The translations under genes were made by a program, and so were the position numbers. This document shows positions 61,032 through 64,000 of a stretch of DNA of 64,000 bases, piece after piece. The notes beneath the pieces were generated by a model. It saw only the letters and a program-made list of their open reading frames with translations, was not told where the DNA came from and ran no database searches. How positions within the stretch are numbered: the first letter of the stretch is position 1; each line of letters begins with the position of its first letter. The DNA is from Limnohabitans sp. INBF002 (GTDB lineage Bacteria; Pseudomonadota; Gammaproteobacteria; Burkholderiales; Burkholderiaceae_C), in contig NZ_AP027055.1 in NCBI RefSeq assembly GCF_027924905.1, positions 1,922,001 through 1,986,000 on the forward strand, given 5' to 3'.

Positions 61032-62768
61032 TCAAACAGCTGCAAAGCCAGGGTTGGGCAGCACACCTTCAAGCTTGGGCGTGTTGAGCTTGCGCTTAGA
61101 CACTTTGCCGCCGCTGGCTTTGAGCCATTGCTCTGCCACTTCCCACACGGGTTTGAGGTTTTGGTTTTTGGCTTCTTCAGCCACGGGCGCCCAACCCGCT
61201 ACTTTGTATTTCTTGTTGGCGTCGATGAGCTTGCCTTTGAGGCGCATCTCACCAATGCGGTTGCCCATTTTCTCGTTAGGACGGCACACATATTCGAGGC
61301 CTCCCACACGTACCATGTCACCGCCTTGTTGGTAATACGGATCAGGGTTGAACAAGTTGTCGCACACATCTTCGAGCACAGTCTTGATGGTCTCGCCTGT
61401 CATCTCAGTCACCGTGGCATACGAGTAAGTGGTGGCTGTCATGTCCATGAGCCATTCACGCGTGATAGGTTGACCTGGCAACAACGACGTCCCCCAACGG
61501 AAGCCAGGCGAGAAGGCCATGTCGGCGCCTTGCACATCCATCAGCGCATCGAGCAACAACTGGTCGCCCGTGCCATTGAAGTTGCCACGGCGATACAGCG
61601 TGCCTTCTGTGATGGCCAAGGTCTCATTCAACTTAGCTTCGTACGGCGCGCGGATCTTGTTGATGAGCGCGTCCATCTCTTTGTCGGCAGGCAACATATT
61701 GGAAAAGATAGGCAACAGCTTGTAGCGGAAGTCTGTGATCTTTTTGTTCTTCACTTCGAAGTCGAGCACGCCCAAGAATTTGCCGTTTGAGCCTGCGTTG
61801 GTGACGATGGTTTTGCCGCCCTTGTTATTGACCAAAGTGGCCACAGGCATGCCGTCGTGGGTGTGGCCACCCATGATGGCGTCGATGCCGCTGACGCGGC
61901 TGGCCATTTTCAAATCCACGTCCATGCCGTTGTGTGACAGCACGACCACCACCTGCGCGCCTTTGGCGCGGGCTTCGTCAACCATCTTTTGCATGTTTTC
62001 GTCTTGAATACCAAACGCCCAATCGGCCACCATGTAGCGTGGGTTGGCAATCGGTGTGTAGGGGAAGGCTTGACCGATGATGGCGCAAGTCACACCGTTC
62101 ATTTCACGAATCACGTAGGGCTTGAACACCTGATCGCCAAAGTCTTGGGTTTTGATGTTTTGCGCGACGAAATCCACTTTGCCTGCAAAGTCTTTGTTGA
62201 CGATTTCTTGCACGCGCTCCATGCCGTAGGTGAATTCCCAGTGGCCCGTCATCACGTCCACACCCAGCAACTTACAAGCATCCACCATGTCTTGCCCGTT
62301 GGTCCACAACGAGGTGGCCGAGCCCTGCCATGTGTCACCACCATCGAGCAACAACGCGCCAGGGCGGCTAGCTTTGAGGCGCTTGACCAAGGTGGCCAAA
62401 TGCGCAAAGCCACCCACTTTGCCGTAGCGCTTGGCCGCCACTTCAAAGTTCAAGTAGCTCATGCCATACGCTTCGGCGCTACCAGGACGCACACCTGCCG
62501 TCTTGAGTAAATGCTCGCCCACCAAATGGGGCAACTGCCCTTTCATGCTGCCAATGCCGAGGTTGACACTGGGTTCTCTGAAATAGATGGGCTTTAACTG
62601 CGCATGGCAATCGGTCATGTGCAGAAATGACACTTGGCCAAACTTCGGGATGTCATACAAACCTTTGGCAGCCACGCTGCTGTCAGCTTGGGCATAAGCA
62701 TTCATATTGAGGCCGGCCATGGAGCCAGCACCCATGACTTGCATGAATTCGCGTTTGGTTAAGTTCAT
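61032..62768 (-). CDS. soxB: thiosulfohydrolase SoxB
   Basis: A 578-residue periplasmic enzyme that hydrolyses the sulfone group from SoxY-bound thiosulfate. Dinuclear manganese motifs: HMTDCHAQLKPIYFREPS, LLDGGDTWQGSATSLW, GGHTHDGMPV. N-terminal MNLTKREFMQVMGAGSMAGLN looks like a lipid-free Tat or Sec leader. It follows soxA and soxX on the same strand but a terminator intervenes. Length agrees with the SoxB family. Confidence 0.95.
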   Translation of the reverse strand: MNLTKREFMQVMGAGSMAGLNMNAYAQADSSVAAKGLYDIPKFGQVSFLHMTDCHAQLKPIYFREPSVNLGIGSMKGQLPHLVGEHLLKTAGVRPGSAEAYGMSYLNFEVAAKRYGKVGGFAHLATLVKRLKASRPGALLLDGGDTWQGSATSLWTNGQDMVDACKLLGVDVMTGHWEFTYGMERVQEIVNKDFAGKVDFVAQNIKTQDFGDQVFKPYVIREMNGVTCAIIGQAFPYTPIANPRYMVADWAFGIQDENMQKMVDEARAKGAQVVVVLSHNGMDVDLKMASRVSGIDAIMGGHTHDGMPVATLVNNKGGKTIVTNAGSNGKFLGVLDFEVKNKKITDFRYKLLPIFSNMLPADKEMDALINKIRAPYEAKLNETLAITEGTLYRRGNFNGTGDQLLLDALMDVQGADMAFSPGFRWGTSLLPGQPITREWLMDMTATTYSYATVTEMTGETIKTVLEDVCDNLFNPDPYYQQGGDMVRVGGLEYVCRPNEKMGNRIGEMRLKGKLIDANKKYKVAGWAPVAEEAKNQNLKPVWEVAEQWLKASGGKVSKRKLNTPKLEGVLPNPGFAAV

Positions 62769-62794
62769 ATCAGCACCTACTTATTTAAATAACG

Positions 62795-62829
62795 TAAAAA
62801 AGCCGCAGACGATTCCTCATCCTGCGGCC
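62795..62829 (-). terminator. Rho-independent terminator between soxX and soxB
   Basis: On the minus strand GCCGCAG (62822-62828) and CTGCGGC (62802-62808) form a 7-bp stem with a 13-base loop and a following TTTTTT (62796-62801). It lies just after soxX, ahead of soxB. Confidence 0.8.
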
Positions 62830-62839
62830 CTTTGAAAGA

Positions 62840-63493
62840 TTACTTGTTGACTGGCGACGCGGGGTCGAGCAACAAAGCCATCACGTGTTTGATTTGCACT
62901 TCGGTCAAGATGCCTTTATGCGCAAAGCGTGGCATGTTGGAACAAGCGTTGTAAGCACGTGCATTTTGAATCTTGCCCCAGGTGTATTCCACGATGGGCT
63001 TTGACTCTGCGCTGTTGGGGTTGGTCACGCCGCGCATCTTGCCGTAGTTGTACAAACTTGGACCCAAGGTGCCATAAGACAACTCGGTCTTGCTGATTTG
63101 GTGGCAGTTGTAGCAGTTGCCGCCATTGACCGAGCCTTCGGCATCGGTCCATGTTTTTCCAGCGCCGCTTTGTGCGATCTTTTCGCCTTCTTTGAAGTCA
63201 CCCAAATACTTGCCATCGGCTGGGGCCTTGATGGTTTTCATGTTGCGAGCTTCGATTTCAGCGCTGACTTTGGCATCCAATGCCACGCCCGTGCGATCAG
63301 ACTCCGCACACAAGCGGTTATCTTCGTCAGGGCTCAAACGGTCCAGCTTAGCTTGACCTTGGGCACGGAAAGAACGCCCCAAAATGTCTTGGGTGAGTTT
63401 GTCGAGGTCAGCGCTCGAAGGCATCGGTGCAGCACATGCCGTCAGCAAGGCCACAGCGGCTGCGCTCAAGGCGATTTGATATTTGCGGTTCAT
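62840..63493 (-). CDS. soxX: sulfur-oxidation cytochrome SoxX
   Basis: A 217-residue exported cytochrome c, the small haem subunit of SoxAX, which joins thiosulfate to SoxY. Signal or lipoprotein leader MNRKYQIALSAAAVALLTACA with a cysteine at LLTACA, and haem site CYNCH in GSVNGGNCYNCHQIS. SMNPRFAHKG-like SNMPRFAHKGILTE gives the distal methionine. It follows soxA after 11 bases. Confidence 0.93.
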   Translation of the reverse strand: MNRKYQIALSAAAVALLTACAAPMPSSADLDKLTQDILGRSFRAQGQAKLDRLSPDEDNRLCAESDRTGVALDAKVSAEIEARNMKTIKAPADGKYLGDFKEGEKIAQSGAGKTWTDAEGSVNGGNCYNCHQISKTELSYGTLGPSLYNYGKMRGVTNPNSAESKPIVEYTWGKIQNARAYNACSNMPRFAHKGILTEVQIKHVMALLLDPASPVNK

Positions 63494-63504
63494 TTGCGTT
63501 GTCC

Positions 63505-64000
63505 TTATCGTTTGATCGCAGGCGCGATGGCTTCACCACCTTTGCCATTCACACCCATGTACACGCCCAAGGCGATGGTGGCATCACTGCCGAACAAGGG
63601 GTAAGGGAAACGTTGTTGACGGTAGCAATCGTTCAAGCGCAACTGAGCGCCCCACATTTGCCCGTTAGACACACGATAAGCGGGCCAAGCACCAAAGCCG
63701 TTGCCAGCACCGGGGTTCTTGGTCAGATTAGGCAAATCTTGCAAACGGATGCGCTTGTCGTCTTGGCTGTGGCAAGTAGCACAGGCAAAGTCGTGTGAGC
63801 CGCCGCGCATGAAGAACAGGCGTTGGCCCACTTCGTACATCTTGCGTTCTTCCACATGGCTTTGCGAGAGGTTGAATTTCATGCCTTTGGACTCGCCAGC
63901 AATCCATGTCGCCAACGCGGTGACATTGCTTTGCTCGCCTCGGCCAAAAGGTGTCTTGGCGATTTCTTCGCCGTTGAAGCCTTGCAACTCTTGCATGCAC
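63505..64000 (-). CDS. soxA: sulfur-oxidation dihaem cytochrome SoxA (5' end outside window)
   Basis: The last ~165 residues of SoxA. Haem site CATCH in HDFACATCHSQ, and the active-site cysteine in LRLNDCYRQQRFPYP, which forms the cysteine persulfide ligand. With SoxX it forms the SoxAX complex that starts thiosulfate oxidation. Frame remains open to the window edge, so the upstream half and genes such as soxYZ would lie beyond it. Confidence 0.93.
   Translation of the reverse strand, partial: CMQELQGFNGEEIAKTPFGRGEQSNVTALATWIAGESKGMKFNLSQSHVEERKMYEVGQRLFFMRGGSHDFACATCHSQDDKRIRLQDLPNLTKNPGAGNGFGAWPAYRVSNGQMWGAQLRLNDCYRQQRFPYPLFGSDATIALGVYMGVNGKGGEAIAPAIKR

Overview
The window looks like the chromosome of a betaproteobacterium, most likely Burkholderiales of the Comamonadaceae type (Limnohabitans/Rhodoferax/Curvibacter-like). 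This is inferred from the gene repertoire: four Bug-type tripartite tricarboxylate receptors without their membrane subunits, a CaiB-type CoA-transferase, a DUF1841 protein, paired sulfate and sulfonate ABC operons, YeeE/YedE proteins and a sox cluster. Genes are densely packed, many overlap by the four bases ATGA, and base composition is even apart from one AT-rich island.

Layout. 1-3.9 kb: a two-subunit CoA-transferase (scoAB, minus strand), DUF1841, a Bug receptor and a CaiB/BaiF CoA-transferase. 3.9-10.1 kb: a Lon-like protease, a cytochrome c4, then a MoxR ATPase / VWA operon containing a small membrane protein and an acetyltransferase gene broken by one in-frame amber codon. 10.1-15.2 kb: a TetR regulator divergent from an OMF-EmrA-EmrB drug-efflux operon with two matching operators, then a universal stress protein. 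15.26-20.07 kb: tRNA-Arg(CCT) and a 4.7-kb AT-rich integrated element bounded by 17-bp direct repeats. The element holds a tyrosine integrase, an HUH-type replication-like protein, a serine recombinase, an orphan lipoprotein and a frameshifted Xre regulator.

20.1-23.5 kb: a Crp/Fnr regulator, a small cytochrome c and a SulP permease fused to STAS and cyclic-nucleotide domains. 23.6-35.9 kb: an all-plus run of catabolic genes, comprising a TonB receptor, a PQQ-type dehydrogenase with cytochrome c, two LigI-like amidohydrolases, an SDR, two carboxymuconolactone-decarboxylase-family proteins, a small ferredoxin-fold protein, three Bug receptors and an isocitrate/isopropylmalate-type dehydrogenase. 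Together they look like uptake and breakdown of an unidentified, probably aromatic- or plant-derived, organic acid.

36-45 kb: an ArsR-rhodanese-AhpD-like-MFS operon diverges, across a clear palindromic operator, from an RND pump and a TolC-type channel with no membrane-fusion gene between them. Cytochrome c, exported rhodanese and dienelactone-hydrolase genes follow. 45-58 kb: sulfur assimilation on the minus strand: sbp-cysTWA with an upstream esterase-like gene, a nitroreductase, a thioredoxin-like gene, and an sbp-ssuE-ssuA-ssuA-ssuDCB-mop operon ending in a strong terminator. 58-64 kb: sulfur oxidation: a persulfide-dioxygenase-like MBL protein, three YeeE/YedE transporters, DUF2892, soxB, soxX and the 3' part of soxA. 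About a third of the window therefore concerns taking up, detoxifying, oxidising or assimilating sulfur compounds.

The least explained parts are the tRNA-integrated mini-element with its intergenic promoter and repeats, the catabolic cluster of unknown substrate, and the ArsR-controlled rhodanese/RND locus.
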